From Apostichopus japonicus (Eukaryota > Echinodermata > Holothuroidea > Aspidochirotida > Stichopodidae): a stretch of 64,000 nt of DNA. Shown here piece by piece: positions 47,971 through 59,599 of the stretch. Below the pieces are notes generated by a model, which saw only the letters and a program-made list of their open reading frames with translations, did no database searches and was not told the DNA's origin. Positions within the stretch are counted from its first letter, which is position 1; every line of letters starts with the position of its first letter. Location: the NCBI RefSeq assembly GCF_037975245.1, contig NC_092577.1, positions 17,907,898 to 17,971,897 of the forward strand, read 5' to 3'. The position numbers and the translations under genes were made by a program.

Positions 47971-50542
47971 TGCCCAAAATGTTCGGTCTTTTGTACAGGC
48001 AGGTTCAACAAACTCTTAGAACATTTACACCTCATTGACTCTCATGAGCCAAATTTTTCACTAAGATGCGGGATAAAAAATTCTGAAAAGACATGTTAAA
48101 ATTGATTCATTTAAGAAACATCTGAAAATGGTGCATAATAATTGTCATTTGGATGAAACACTGGCTATGTCTGAGGAAGCAAAGATGCAAATGCATTGCG
48201 ATCATGAAGATACCAATTCTGAAATGCTAGAATATGAAAGCAAACATAACAGATCAAAGTTCTCACCTCCAAAATGAACTTGAAAACCAGTATCTATTTC
48301 CATATGCAATCCATGTTTTAAAATTGAGAGAAGTTCACAAATTACCTCGGACAATTTGAGATGAAGTTGCTAGTGAATATAATGAACTCTTTGTTTCAAA
48401 TCTTCTTGACATTGAAAATGCCATAAATACTGATTTAGCTGCAATGGGTTGTAAATATAAAAGATTGTCCTAACATTCAGGGAGTATTAAAGGAAAACAA
48501 ACTTCGTAAAGCCATTGAACACATGGCTAGTGAGAATCATCAACTTCACTTTTGTAGACAAGTTGAATTTGGTGGATCCCCTACAAATTTGTCTTTGATT
48601 TTAAGCATCTGGCAAGAAAGAAACATTCGAATATGTTTCTATTTTAGGTACTTTGCAGTCTATGTTGCTAAATGCTGAAATTTTAGCACAATTTTAGCAC
48701 AATGTTATCAATGGACATTCATCTAGGGATCCAGATATTATGATGGACTATTGTGGATGCAGCCAAATTTAAATGTAGTAGACTTTTTTAAATTCATTCA
48801 ACTGCAATTCAAATTCACTTATATGTAGATGATTTTCACGTTGTAAATCCTGTTTATTGGAAATGTTGAACCAAAATATCGATCTTCTGTGAACCATATT
48901 CAATTAGTTTGGCTTTGCAAAAGTTCATTAATGAAAAAAATATGGCTTGGATACAGTTATCAAACCCCTCATGGATGATACAAACATTGTAGAGGAACAT
49001 GGAATTCAGGTAAATGTTCATGGCGTAGAACACAAATTTTATGGTTCAGTTTGTAGTGTCCTAGCAGATAATTTAGCCAGTCATTTCATAGGGGGATTTA
49101 CAGAATCTGTCTCAGGTTTTCTTGTGTGCAGGTTTTGTATGTGCACATCTGAAAGTCTCAGAAAAAATGAGCTTCATCAAAGTCATATGGAAAGAACAGT
49201 CAATGCCCCGCCCATAGGATTCATGTGAGCAGAGTGCAAAATGACAGCGAAATGTCAACTGCGTATGGTGTGAAGCTGGATTCGCCTTTGAATTCCCTTC
49301 ATTATTTTCATGTAATTGATGGGCTTCCACCACACATAGCTCATGACTTGTTTGAGGGCGTTTGTCCAAAAATTTTGAGCACTGTGATGACGTCATATGT
49401 GCAGACAGGTCAAATTTCTGTTGAAACAATCAATAAGAGGATTAATGATTTTGCATATGCAAGTTTTCACAAATCAAACAAACCCTCTACTTTATCTTGG
49501 TCATGCTCTTCAGTTAAGATAAGGCAAAAAGACTGTCAAATGTGGTGCTTCATGCGCCTTTTTTTCTTGATGTTTTCAAATGACATTGAAGAAAAAGATG
49601 AAAAGTGGCAACTTTTGCTACATATCATTGACATTGTGGACCTTGTGACTAGTCCTAGTGTGACCAAACAGTCATGTGTTTACCTCGGTGGTGTGGTTTT
49701 CGATTGCTTAGAGCTGTTTTGTGAGCTATATCCAAATTCACGTTACACCCAAAATGCATTTTATGATCCACTATGCCAAACAAATTATGCAATTTGGACC
49801 GTTATCACATTTTTGGACTTTGAGGTTTGAATCAAAACATTCTTACTTCAAAGATATCTCAAGGGCTACTAAAAATAGAAAATGTCAACTTCAGATTTGG
49901 GCAAAGAGAACACTTTACCGGTACAAGGTGAAATGATCAAGATTGGTGAATTATCACGTGAAATGACACCATTCATTTTGAAAATTACTGGGGAATGTGA
50001 CGAGGTATATGTCTCAATGTCTGTACATTTGAATGGGGTGAGATATCATTCTGGAGCATGTGTTATCCTGAATGTAGTTGAGAGAATGTGCCAATTTGGC
50101 TTAATGAAACTGTGTTTTTTTCATAATTGCGAGTGTTACTTCATTATTCATGAAATGGATACTGAGTGCTTTGATTGGAATTGTCATGCATATGTTGTTG
50201 TAGAGTCAAACAGAAAAGTGATCATTCAGAGTAGGAGTTTCTCGGCCTTTTGGCTAAGATCATGTGTAGTATCTGTTCTGTTCCCTTAGGGAATGGTGAT
50301 ACACACCTGACGATGATCACACAGTCACAGTCCCGATGCAAGGGGACTGGGGCTGAGAGCGGATCAGTCGTTTGGTAGTTTGGTTTTCGTGCCCAGGTTC
50401 TTTCCTGGGTGACTTTTTCTTAAAAAGTATCATTCAGAGTAGGAGTTTTCTTGATCACAATGCTTTACCAATGTACAAAGTTAGTACTAAAAGCTATGTA
50501 GTAATGAAGTACAAGTTGCATCAAGAGTATGCTGGCCTGTAA
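47971..50542 (+). pseudogene. Degenerate transposase-domain gene (zinc finger + HDLFEG-type domain)
   Basis: The N-terminus reads CPKCSVFC..LLEHLHLIDSH, a CxxC finger, followed by ~900 bp of decayed coding sequence. Recognisable blocks then appear: ADNLASHFIGGF with FLVCRFCMC (about 49067-49145), VIDGLPPHIAHDLFEGV (49313-49365), HFMIHYAKQIMQFGPLSHFW plus RFESKHSYFKDISRATKN (49755-49875, shifted frame), and VHLNGVRYHSGAC (about 50026). The end reads FLDHNALPMYK...EYAGL, stop at 50542. These blocks belong to a widespread animal family of transposase-domain proteins whose superfamily I cannot name with confidence. Several frame changes, and a SINE splits the last exon at 50241-50428 exactly between SRSF and LDHN. 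Confidence 0.7.
50221..50448 (+). mobile_element. U2 snRNA-headed SINE with 20-bp TSD
   Basis: The words ATCATTCAGAGTAGGAGTTT at 50221-50240 and 50429-50448 are identical direct repeats. The ~188 bp between them begin CTCGGCCTTTTGGCTAAGAT, then CATGTGTAGTATCTGTTCT. Over 41 nt (counting two T of the duplication) this differs from the conserved 5' end of spliceosomal U2 snRNA at one base. After TCTGTTCT the sequence is no longer U2. The 3' body has a CCCAGG...CCTGGG hairpin and a T/A-rich tail ending TTTTTCTTAAAAAGT. Removing the insert restores the interrupted reading frame, proving insertion. Presumably non-autonomous and mobilised by a LINE. Confidence 0.85.
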
Positions 50543-50971
50543 GCCATTGTGCACATACTTATCAAAAAGGTCAGGAGACCTTTTGTTGCTTTTATGCTTG
50601 GTATTTTAAGTTTGTGGGTAGCCTTGCAGTACTCTAGCCATAATCAGCACAAACAAGTTTCACATTTTGATACATTTTATATAATTTTTTTTTTCTCATC
50701 AGGCTGTGAAGTTTCTAAAGCCTCATCTTCTATAAAAAAATTAGCATGCCAAAACTTGCCTTAGCTTTTAAAAATGGTACATGTTTTATCATTGCCCTTT
50801 AAAAATGCAGCAAAGATAACCTAGATGTAACAGACTGTTTTTTTGAAGGGAAAAACACAATCGTATTTTACAGCTTAATTGGGTGTTCAACATTAATTAA
50901 CTTTGTCTTAAAAAGAGCGTGTGAAGTAGAAGTTATCATTGTGAACTAAATCAGTATTAGTGAGCACCATC

Positions 50972-51300
50972 ATGTCAACATTTCATATCACGTTCAAAGA
51001 ACAAAAGCAGGTCTTTGAGGTTCAAGACATATCAACTTGAAAGGAAAACGTGACAAGTGAATTTCACACAGATGAGGATATCAGGTTTCAACTTTATGAC
51101 AAAACATGGGATGATTGGGTAGATGTGGAAATCCATCAGCTACTACAAAGAGGAAAAATCCATATAATTACCATCCCTCTTGAGGATACACTTCCAATAA
51201 ACTTGAGTGACTTAAGCTCAACGAACAGCTTAGTGAAAGTTATAACTTCTCAGATGCTCCAATCCAAATTGAGCCACCAACAAAAACTTCATAAGTAGTA
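50972..51300 (+). pseudogene. DWVD-motif N-terminal fragment (one stop)
   Basis: From the ATG at 50972 the frame reads MSTFHITFKEQKQVFEVQD, one stop at about 51038, then IRFQLYDKTWDDWVDVEIHQ and KIHIITIPL. The FQLYDxxWDDWVD block resembles the PB1-like start found in uncharacterised animal proteins that accompany transposase-domain genes like the one just upstream. It ends at 51298; a further frame to 51544 shows no recognisable domain. Possibly the second gene of the same mobile unit. Low certainty. Confidence 0.4.
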
Positions 51301-51774
51301 TGATTCAACTTGCACACCGAAAAGAAAGTTGCCAATCAACCTCTCAGGCAGAAGATATCTCTTTCAGCTTGAACAAGTTCTAGTCATTCATGGAATGTGG
51401 AAGAAGACTGCAGTACCGGAGAGTCAGATTTCAAGAGAAAATGGCTTGAGATGTAACGTACTTAAGTTCCTTTTCTTCAATGTTTTACACCCTCAATGGT
51501 ATGATCAACACCCATGCTATAATGTGAAAACTTTCAAACCTTGAAATAACTTTGTCCTTTACTTGCTGACCTTTACTTGCTGATAGCATCATTGTAACAT
51601 ATCGAACAGTAACTGTAATGATTGCTTGGAAACAAGACCCAGATGCATCACCGGACATTCTTCTGGGTCTGATTAAATAACAACCAACAGGAGGAGCTGA
51701 TGAAGGGGGGAGGGGGTAGAAGGGGAGGATGGCATAGTTAATGAACTAACACGTTCGTGCTACGGCTAAGGATG

Positions 51775-52206
51775 GTGCTTTTTACGTGACTCGCCATGCG
51801 GGATACAAAACGTCACGACCAAACGGCACTACCGAACCATCCCATTCTGAAAAACGAAACTCAGGTCAAGCGAGCCAATAAAACATACGCCCGCCGACCT
51901 GCAGAGACAAAACGCCCAACCCCCCACTGAAACATTCAAAAAACCACAAAAGGACGACCAGCAGGGAGCGAAACGAAAAACCCCTCCCCAGCACACCACC
52001 GTCCAAAAAAGGCAGCCCCCGATAAACGGCGAAAATCGCCTTCAATCTGAAGGCAAATGTCAGACTTCACCACCTCCAGGACTGCCTGCGAAGTGGCAAA
52101 TTTTACCCGAAAAACCACATCACACTATTCCGCCAAACATGTTTTTTTCACAATAGAGCAAACAAAAATAATGCGCTGCAAAACAGCAACCGAACAAACT
52201 GGAGGC
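51775..52206 (-). mobile_element. LINE E, 3'-end fragment of the LINE A subfamily
   Basis: Starts GTGCTTTTTACGTGACTCGC (LINE 3' terminus) and extends 430 bp. It covers the 3' UTR and the last ~90 codons of ORF2 (AAFFGRWCAGEG; RPFVVF stop near 51936), with frameshifts. 5'-truncated near 52206. Confidence 0.85.
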
Positions 52207-52490
52207 AGTGGCAGATATGTTGCTTTTAGGGTAGTCTACAAGTTTATTTCAATATGCTTCTATTTACAGACAAGATCTTGTTAACTGTTTCTAAGTATCG
52301 CATCTCTTTATCGGTGAGCAGTGGCAAGTTTAAAAAGACGGGAGAATTTGCAATTCAACCGTTCTCTACTAGTTTAAAACATGCTACTAATTGCAGACAG
52401 TCTTTGTGTTAATTGCATAAACAGATATGCTGCTTCATCGCATCATATGCCCTCATGTAATAAATAAAAGGCATAGTTATGCAAAAATAA

Positions 52491-52758
52491 CTATTTCTTA
52501 GCTCCTTTCTTGTGAGATTGGATAGTGTTATAAACTCTGTATTTAATACTTTTCCAATCTCGGCTATAAAGAATAGGAAACTTCCTGTGGCAGTTTATAA
52601 CTCCATTTTTTCCCGGAACCGTCATAAGTTTAACATGCTGTTCAAATGCACTTTTTACAGCAGCAATCTCTGCTGGAGACCACGGTCTTCTTCTCCAGAC
52701 TTCCTAATTTTCTTATCTGCAGACTGCTTTGTTTTCTTCGATGCCGATTTCTTTCAAA
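52491..52758 (-). CDS. Last exon: Lys-rich linker and SANT/Myb-like domain
   Basis: Reads KKSASKKTKQSADKKIRKS, then in a shifted frame RRRPWSPAEIAAVKSAFEQH, VPGKN, and DWKSIKYRVYNTIQSHKKG before TAG at 52491. The W...W spacing with a basic end suggests a SANT/Myb-like helical DNA-binding tail. The tail at 21490-21744 matches it (NRWTKQEED...[10 protein letters not shown]). The acceptor phase could not be reconciled with the preceding exon. Confidence 0.6.
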
Positions 52759-55700
52759 GGAATTAAAACAGTCAAAAGTGCTTAATGCTTTGAAAATTGC
52801 TGCAAATAAGGATAAAAATGAAAGAATAGTAAAATGCTGTCAAATCTGTTCTAGTGAAAGGCACAAATGACAAAACTGACGAAAGAATCAACCAGTGATG
52901 CAGAAGTTCAATTGGGGTAAATGGCCTTTTCCCTCTGGATTCTAAGTTGGATGATATGGGCATTGTAGAGTGGTCAAGCAGCTTCTTTTGAGAGCTGAGC
53001 ATATTCACCTTTAGTTTCATGTTTGAAATGATGCTTTCCACTACATGGGGACTGTTCTTCGTAAGATAGACAAAAAGGGCAGCAAAGCATATGTCTTTTA
53101 ATAAACTAATTATCACAGGAAACCTCAATAATCCTTGTAACTAAAAGGCTGCATTCAGAGCAGTTCACTCGCTACATATGACTCAACCCATAATCACATG
53201 ACATTTAAATTATTTGCCTTTGAGTATCACTAACCTTATGAGATTAATAGTTTTAGCGGCAAATTACTTGTTACAATTGCACTTCCAACTACCTACCGCA
53301 AATACTGACCTCTATTACTACAAAACTTATATTTTATCATTTTGTATTGAATAACAATGACTTTGATCAAAATAAGGCAAACAAAGTAGGGTTATAAAGA
53401 ATTTGATTACCCCTCATGAATTGTTACACCCTTCTGACAAAGCACCCAAATATATTAGCATAATTACTAATTTTCCAGCTTATATTTAAAATCCGCAAGA
53501 GATACTACAAACAGCAACTTCAAATTGTTGACAGACGGATTTAACAATATAAAAACAATGATATGTTGCAAAACAGTAATAAGTTACCTTTCTTCTTTAT
53601 GACTGCATTACTTCCATCATCAGAACTTTGTTCCTCTTCAACACAAGAGCCAACATCTGAAAAGATAAAATAATCTGAACACTGTAGAAATACTAACAAA
53701 ACAATTCTTTTGTATAAAACTAAGCGTGCAATGGTGCAATTAAAAATGCCCATGTTGCACCTAATTACATGCTCAGTTTTACAGAAAAAAAGATACCTAT
53801 ATTTCTTTATTTGGTGCCTTTCTCTGCTAGCATCAGAATTTTGGACACCTTGGCTGTCTGAACAGTTCTTTCTGGGAGTCTGTAATATTCGCGATGTATG
53901 TTTATATCATGGCCCATAAATCCTGCCAGAACAACTAGTTCGTTGCCCTTCAGACTCAATACTTGTGACATTGTTGCCACCTGCTTCCTTAACTGCGTGG
54001 AAGTCAAGTGCTCTGGATGTTTAGTACCGGAGGAAAGAGCAAACTTTCGAAGGCAATCTGCACCACGATATCCTGTGTGGATAGCAGGACGCGCAAATAG
54101 AAATGTATTTGTCGATAGTACCCCTACTTTTTCTCTGGTCTTCAACAGTATATCTATTGTTTGGATGTTTTTTTCAGTAAATAGGACCGGTACTTTTCTT
54201 CCTCTCTTTCCGCGAATCTCTACTCTAGTCAACGTTTGGCAGAGTTTCTTTTTCCCACTTAGAGAGGCTCTTCATTTGATCGTCATTATGGGCAACACTC
54301 TTGTTATCGTAATCTGTTATCCCCATACGTTCTATCTCGCCACTCCTCCGGCGATTGAACAAAATCACTTGTGCTAAGGCCACCTGGCATAGGTCTGACC
54401 AATCCTGTATGTTAGGGCTATCATTTAACTGTTGCTCCAGCTTTGTCACTTGAAGACACAGATGCTCCAGTTCATCGAATTGTTCACCCCTGTCTTGTAA
54501 GTCCTTGTCTCCTGTTTTGATCCCTTCTGCTTTGATGAGCAGGGCACACTTCCGGAGAGAGTGTCCTAACTTTAATGCAAGAGAAGGAGTGGTGTATGTC
54601 TGCGTGCTCACATCATATCCTGCAGTTACCTTTACAGCAGAGACAATCTTATCGAAGTGTTTGGGGTTAATGCAATCCTTTCATGGAGCTCAGTTCAGGA
54701 TTACTAGCTCGAACTGTTACCAACAAACGGTCAACCTCCCTCATCTTCTGACTAACATACTGAAATAAATGGGCCTCATCGTCAACACTCCCCATTATAC
54801 GCTCTCCCAATTGAATGATAGTCTCATCATTTCTAACAACCAGAGAAACCTCATCTCGGTTCATCTTGCCAAGAACCTTTTCTCTAAAGGCAGCGTTAGA
54901 TCCTTTCATTGGCAGGAGCAGCACACTCTGATTGCAGACTTTTACCCGGCGGTTTCTTCACGTCTGTCAACGGGCATACTTTAAGGTGTGTTTGACATGT
55001 CTGATCCAATATAGTATCGTAAACATTGTTTACATGGCAAGTACCAGCTTACAGGTATGCGGTTGGTTGGCCTTTTCACAGGTACGATAAATCCACTACC
55101 TTTGGTGAGAACCTCCACATTATGAGCATGATTGCCTTTATTTCTAAGGATTTCCCACATTCTAGATCTCTCCTTTGAACCTTTGCCCAAGCTGAGAATC
55201 TCTGCCACTTCTAACTCACTGCCGTGGGCTGCTTCCATATGTCGTGGTAGCTTTGCATATGAAACTTCACAATAAACACAAAAGTGGTGCTTATCCCAAA
55301 GTCTTTTGTGCGAATTGTTGGCTGTAAGGATTTGCACTGACACATCCGAGTCATATTCACTCTCAGAAATGTGTGATACATCATCATCATCTTTGTAGGA
55401 AGGATGAGCCACTTCATGTGATGCATCACCATCATCTTTGTAGGAAGGATCAGCCATTTCTAACACCTATTTAAATGGAGTATGACCAAAAGAAATATTT
55501 CCTATCAGTACAATGACCATTAAATGTTGAATATTAATAAAACCTGGGGTCATAACAATGCATAAAATTAAGCTGGAACGATAACTGTTGTTAGGTCCTC
55601 AGAAGGCTCTCCAAGGGAATGGCATGTCACTCGCTTTACAAGTCTTCTCTTCTTTTAGTGCCTTTTTCATACTTCTGCCAGCTTATTATTGATAAACAGT

Positions 55701-56182
55701 GTAAACGGTACAATGTTTATATTACCACAACAAATTATATAACATTCAAAACATTCATTAACATGACATATTCTCATTAAACTTTTACATTCACTGTACA
55801 TAGTAGCAATAGTAGATTAAATGATATGTTGTTACCAAGTGATCAATGGTAACTCATTTGGAAGCCTCTTTTGAAGCCTGGCATGTACTTTACACTGTAT
55901 TCAAAGTGTTATCCACTCAAAGGAAATCACAGAAGACTAATACGAGAACAGTTCCAACAATTAAGAAGGTGAAAAGATGAAACATCTCTTCCCTAGTTGG
56001 CATAAAAGAGTTGAATCACTCGTTTAAAATACAGCTATGGGTATTTTCAGGAGCTACAGAGAAATGCAAAAGTAGGAATATGATCTTGATCATGTCAAAT
56101 ATACAACTAAAAGTTATTTATAGCTCACCTTCATATCAGTCTCTTCTATATGAACATCCTCTTCTAATTCTTCATCAGCACC
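52491..56182 (-). pseudogene. Second zinc finger/tyrosine-recombinase-like/SANT gene (frameshifted)
   Basis: A paralogue of exon 9 at 19.7-21.7 kb. In order on the minus strand: a 54-nt acidic exon (56182-56129); a main exon from 55475 with a tandem DPSYKDD/HPSYKDD duplication, a finger (FCVYCEVSYAKLPRHMEAAH, about 55280-55220) and a second Cys pair (PCKQC); a segment LLLPMKGSN (54924); the block FNRRRSGEIERM (about 54345), STQLRKQVAT (about 53990), GFMGHD (about 53915) and HREYYRLP (about 53885); an acidic exon (53656-53588); and a SANT-like tail RRRPWSPAEIAAVK ... DWKSIKYRVYN ending at 52491. Frames break near 55010, 54675, 54240 and 52700, and a TAA lies just before the 53797 donor. No SET or kinase exons were found upstream within the window. 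Confidence 0.75.
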
Positions 56183-58659
56183 CTCGTAAAAATGAACAAA
56201 ATCAAATTAAATATACAAATAAATCTGTTTGGTTGATAAAATATTTATACTATTTTTAACAGTCAATTACATTGTGCAGATTCAATATCTACAAAACTAT
56301 TAAACTCATATCAAATGTTGAACCCTCCATTAATATCTTTTTAATTGATTGTGAGGAAGTACCTGTGTATACCACAATCATTTCAAATATCTACCTCTAT
56401 ACTTCATACCTTGTTATGCCATTTAAACGATTTTGTAAATTAGGTGTTTTACACCTGGTCAGATGAATGGTTTCTTTAACAAAGTCAAGGGGCGTCATGG
56501 ACACTTCAAAATGTATGAAGATGTATGAGAATATGAATTTTACAGTGTTCTCTTTTCTGGGCAACAATTCCTTCCTGTTAAAATAAAACACTACAGCCTT
56601 GAGAAGTGCCAATCGAAACTTGAGTCTCTAATGACCCTTCACCGTATTCCCATCTCTTATTTTTTGGAAAAAAATACATTTAAAATGTATTCCTATGTCA
56701 ACAGCATCTGTTAAGATTTGACATTAAACCATAAAGAGTAACCTACAAAATACAATACTAATTTACTGGTAGGCGCCCTGCATTCGTGCAGCCCATACAT
56801 GTGTTTCTTGCACGTTTGTATGGCAAAACTTGGAATTTCCTGTTTTTTCCACAACCCCACACCAGTCTCCCCCTTCCCCAATTAATGATGTTGATCAGAA
56901 ATGTCAAATTCCACATAACTTTGTTAAAAAATAATTTGATTTTTTTTTTTAAAGAAACTGGTTGGGCTACATTTTTCACATTGACTGTTGGTGTTAGGCA
57001 ACACATTGCTAACATAAGTTATGACACCAAAAGATGCAAGAATTTGTCTTTACATGTCATACAAGTAGGCTAAAATCTTAGGTTGCATTGGTTAATTGCA
57101 CCTACAGTATGTATTATCCTTAGAACATTTTATACCAGCTATATTACTGCAGCTTACCATAAGACTATGACCAAAATGATCAGACAGTACTATTAAGATA
57201 ACGTTATTAATAAGGCTACATTTCTACAGCCTGGTAATGGTATGGTGACCTATCCTCTATAGAGCCTAGTCACGTGGAACGGTACAACTTGTTTAGAAGG
57301 CACTAATTAGCTTTTCATTTTATGTCGATATTCTCGTGTAAAAAAGAAAAATAGGCCTTGGCCTAAACTGTAGTTTTCACTTTGTGTACATTTTCGACTA
57401 GGTCATAGCCTAGGCTATGACTAGTAATAGTATGAGCAACTGAAAATCAAAGCTCAAACACTGCAGCGTAAAAAAAGATTCGGAAAAAGTAGTATTATTC
57501 TCATTAAAGTACAGCTTGAAAATCAGAGAATATGTTCTTTTGGATTTCTGATATAAACTGGTTTCTTACTACTTCTTTCGTACCTAGGTAGTCATAGTAC
57601 TGCCTAGTTATAATATAGTGCTATTACGTACTGATAATATTACTATCATTAATGTAGTAACACAGACTTGTAGAATAGTATATAAACCCCCTACAGCACC
57701 TACTTCGACTTAACGTGCTAAGCTAGTCAAGGCAACATCTTCAACTTAGCAAACCCTGAAAGTCGGAATTCAATAAAATTTGGAGAGAAAAAAAAACACT
57801 TATTTTCTAATAATTGTAATTACACTGTTATGCTTCATATAAAAAAAAATTACCCCCTAAGTGAATTTCGACGACTCGGAGCCTTCAGAACGATGCAACA
57901 ATCGGATATAATAATATACTGGCGCAGTGCAGCGCTCTAATACAATTGAAGACATTGCGGGCACGGGAAAAGTGGGTTGCCTAATGAAAGGTTTTATTCG
58001 TGTTGAGAAAATATTTGAGCTTTTTATTGAAGGAAAAATTTCAGTTTGTGCTGTTATTGTGTATTTTATACTTTTAGACACTCAATTGCCTATTCGATAC
58101 CGTCAGGATTATGTCCTAAAATAGGACTATATTATTATTTTGTTCGTGAGAGTTATTGAACACTTTTACAATTTTGTGCTTTTCATTGAGAAGAACACTT
58201 GCTATTACCATCAATTATACTCAGATCAATTTTTTTTTGTAGACCAAATTCTTTTGTTACATGGATCTTATGCTCAATCAAAAAAGGGGAGATGAAAAGG
58301 GGATGATGAAAAGTACTAGACCTCTATATTGCTTTAAGCTACAATAATACCAACTGTTACTATTTCCAAATACCTCTTAAGCAATCCCCCTAGTAACACA
58401 TTCTACAGTCCACCACCAGGTCATTCTAAAGGTCAATAAGTTAGGACCTACTCACCCCTTAGTCTAAACAATCCTACCAAATGCTGAATCTCATATTATA
58501 GCTGTAATCATTGCATCATATCATATTGTGTTATATCATATATGTATACACTACTACACTGCCAGTGGGCTATTGGAATATACAAAATAAATAAGATTCA
58601 CTCCTCAAATACAGTTCTTTGTCTGATTAATTACCAGCAATTAATTAAGAACTTTACAC
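56183..58659. other. Non-coding, nothing recognised
   Basis: About 2.5 kb of AT-rich sequence. Both strands were checked for SET or kinase exons belonging to the gene at 52.5-56.2 kb; none seen. Short frames at 56786 and 57857 have no recognisable domain. Confidence 0.4.
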
Positions 58660-58776
58660 TGGGGAGGGGTGTTTCGTTTCGCTGCGTGCTGGTCGTCCTT
58701 TTGTGGTTTTTTGGTTCCTTGGTTTTTGCAAAGCAAGGAACCTATGCGTTCAACTTGGCGTGTGTGTGTGTGTTTG
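58660..58776. repeat. LINE 3' fragment fused to an inverted repeat terminus
   Basis: 58660-58713 matches LINE A 27671-27724 (GGTGTTTCGTTTCGCTGCGT, then GGTCGTCCTTTTGT), plus strand. It runs into GGTTCCTTGG...GCAAGGAACC and GGCGTGTGTGTGTG, the reverse complement of the palindromic end and CA tract seen at 41570-41630. Confidence 0.6.
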
Positions 58777-59125
58777 TATTATCGGACCTCCGAGGACGAT
58801 GACTTGACTACACACCTTTTGTGTGAGTACGTTTTCAGCCTCCGAGAACGAAAATCAAGGTCCTCGGACGAAATGTCTGTAGAATGCATCCAACAACTCT
58901 TTTATGACCTTTTCTAAACTTTGGATAAAGTCCTCTAACCGACCATAATGTCAGAATCAGTGTGGGGTACCACCGCACACAATTCCGTTGGATTTATCAA
59001 ACAAGTGTGACGAATTTAACACTGATTGTTGCCAGAGTAATAAAATATTACTTCAATTAGTTATGTCGTATGTGAATTAATATTCTGCCCCAAACCCACT
59101 GTATCAAAGACAGCCACATAAAATG

Positions 59126-59546
59126 TGCTTTTTACGTGCTAAGAAACGGACACGGACCAAAGGTCAACAAAACCAAAAACAAACCCAGTCTGTAAAGCAA
59201 CAACTGAAACCCATCAATCTCTCACTAACGCAGCGATTAACGTGACGCGAAAAGGGCACGGACCCAAAGGCCAACAGAAGCAAAACAAATAAAACACTAC
59301 AAACAAGCCCCAAAAAGCCAACCCGAAACCACAAAGAGAAAAATTAACCAATCTATATTATGTAACGACCACACAGCCCCCACACCTACCAACTAACTCA
59401 CTCCAAATTTCATCCGGGGAACGCCGTCCCGATAGTAGACGACAGGCTTGCGCCAGCGTCTACGAAAGGCAGTGTCGGGAAGCCGTGCATGGTCCGCCTC
59501 CATGCGCAACCTGATGTCACTTTGCACAAGGGGGACAACATCCTCT
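59126..59546 (-). mobile_element. 5'-truncated LINE D-type insertion with TSD
   Basis: Matches LINE D 42628-43035 almost base for base, with one ~17-bp insertion near 59348. It ends within ORF2. GCCACATAAAATG flanks it at 59113-59125 and 59547-59559; the first GCC may belong to the element, leaving at least 10 bp of target-site duplication. A clear target-primed insertion of recent age. Confidence 0.85.
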
Positions 59547-59599
59547 GCCACATAAAATGCTTTCGCTAAGTCCTACGAACAGGTGATGTAACATGGGAC

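Noticed and set aside
50241-50428. A functional U2 snRNA gene
   Set aside because: Only ~41 nt match U2, then the sequence diverges completely; it lacks the Sm-site and later stem-loops and is flanked by a 20-bp TSD, so it is an insertion rather than a gene.
52772-53128. 118-codon minus-strand frame as an exon of the second finger gene
   Set aside because: Hydrophobic, no match to the paralogue; the real last exon is further on at 52758-52491.
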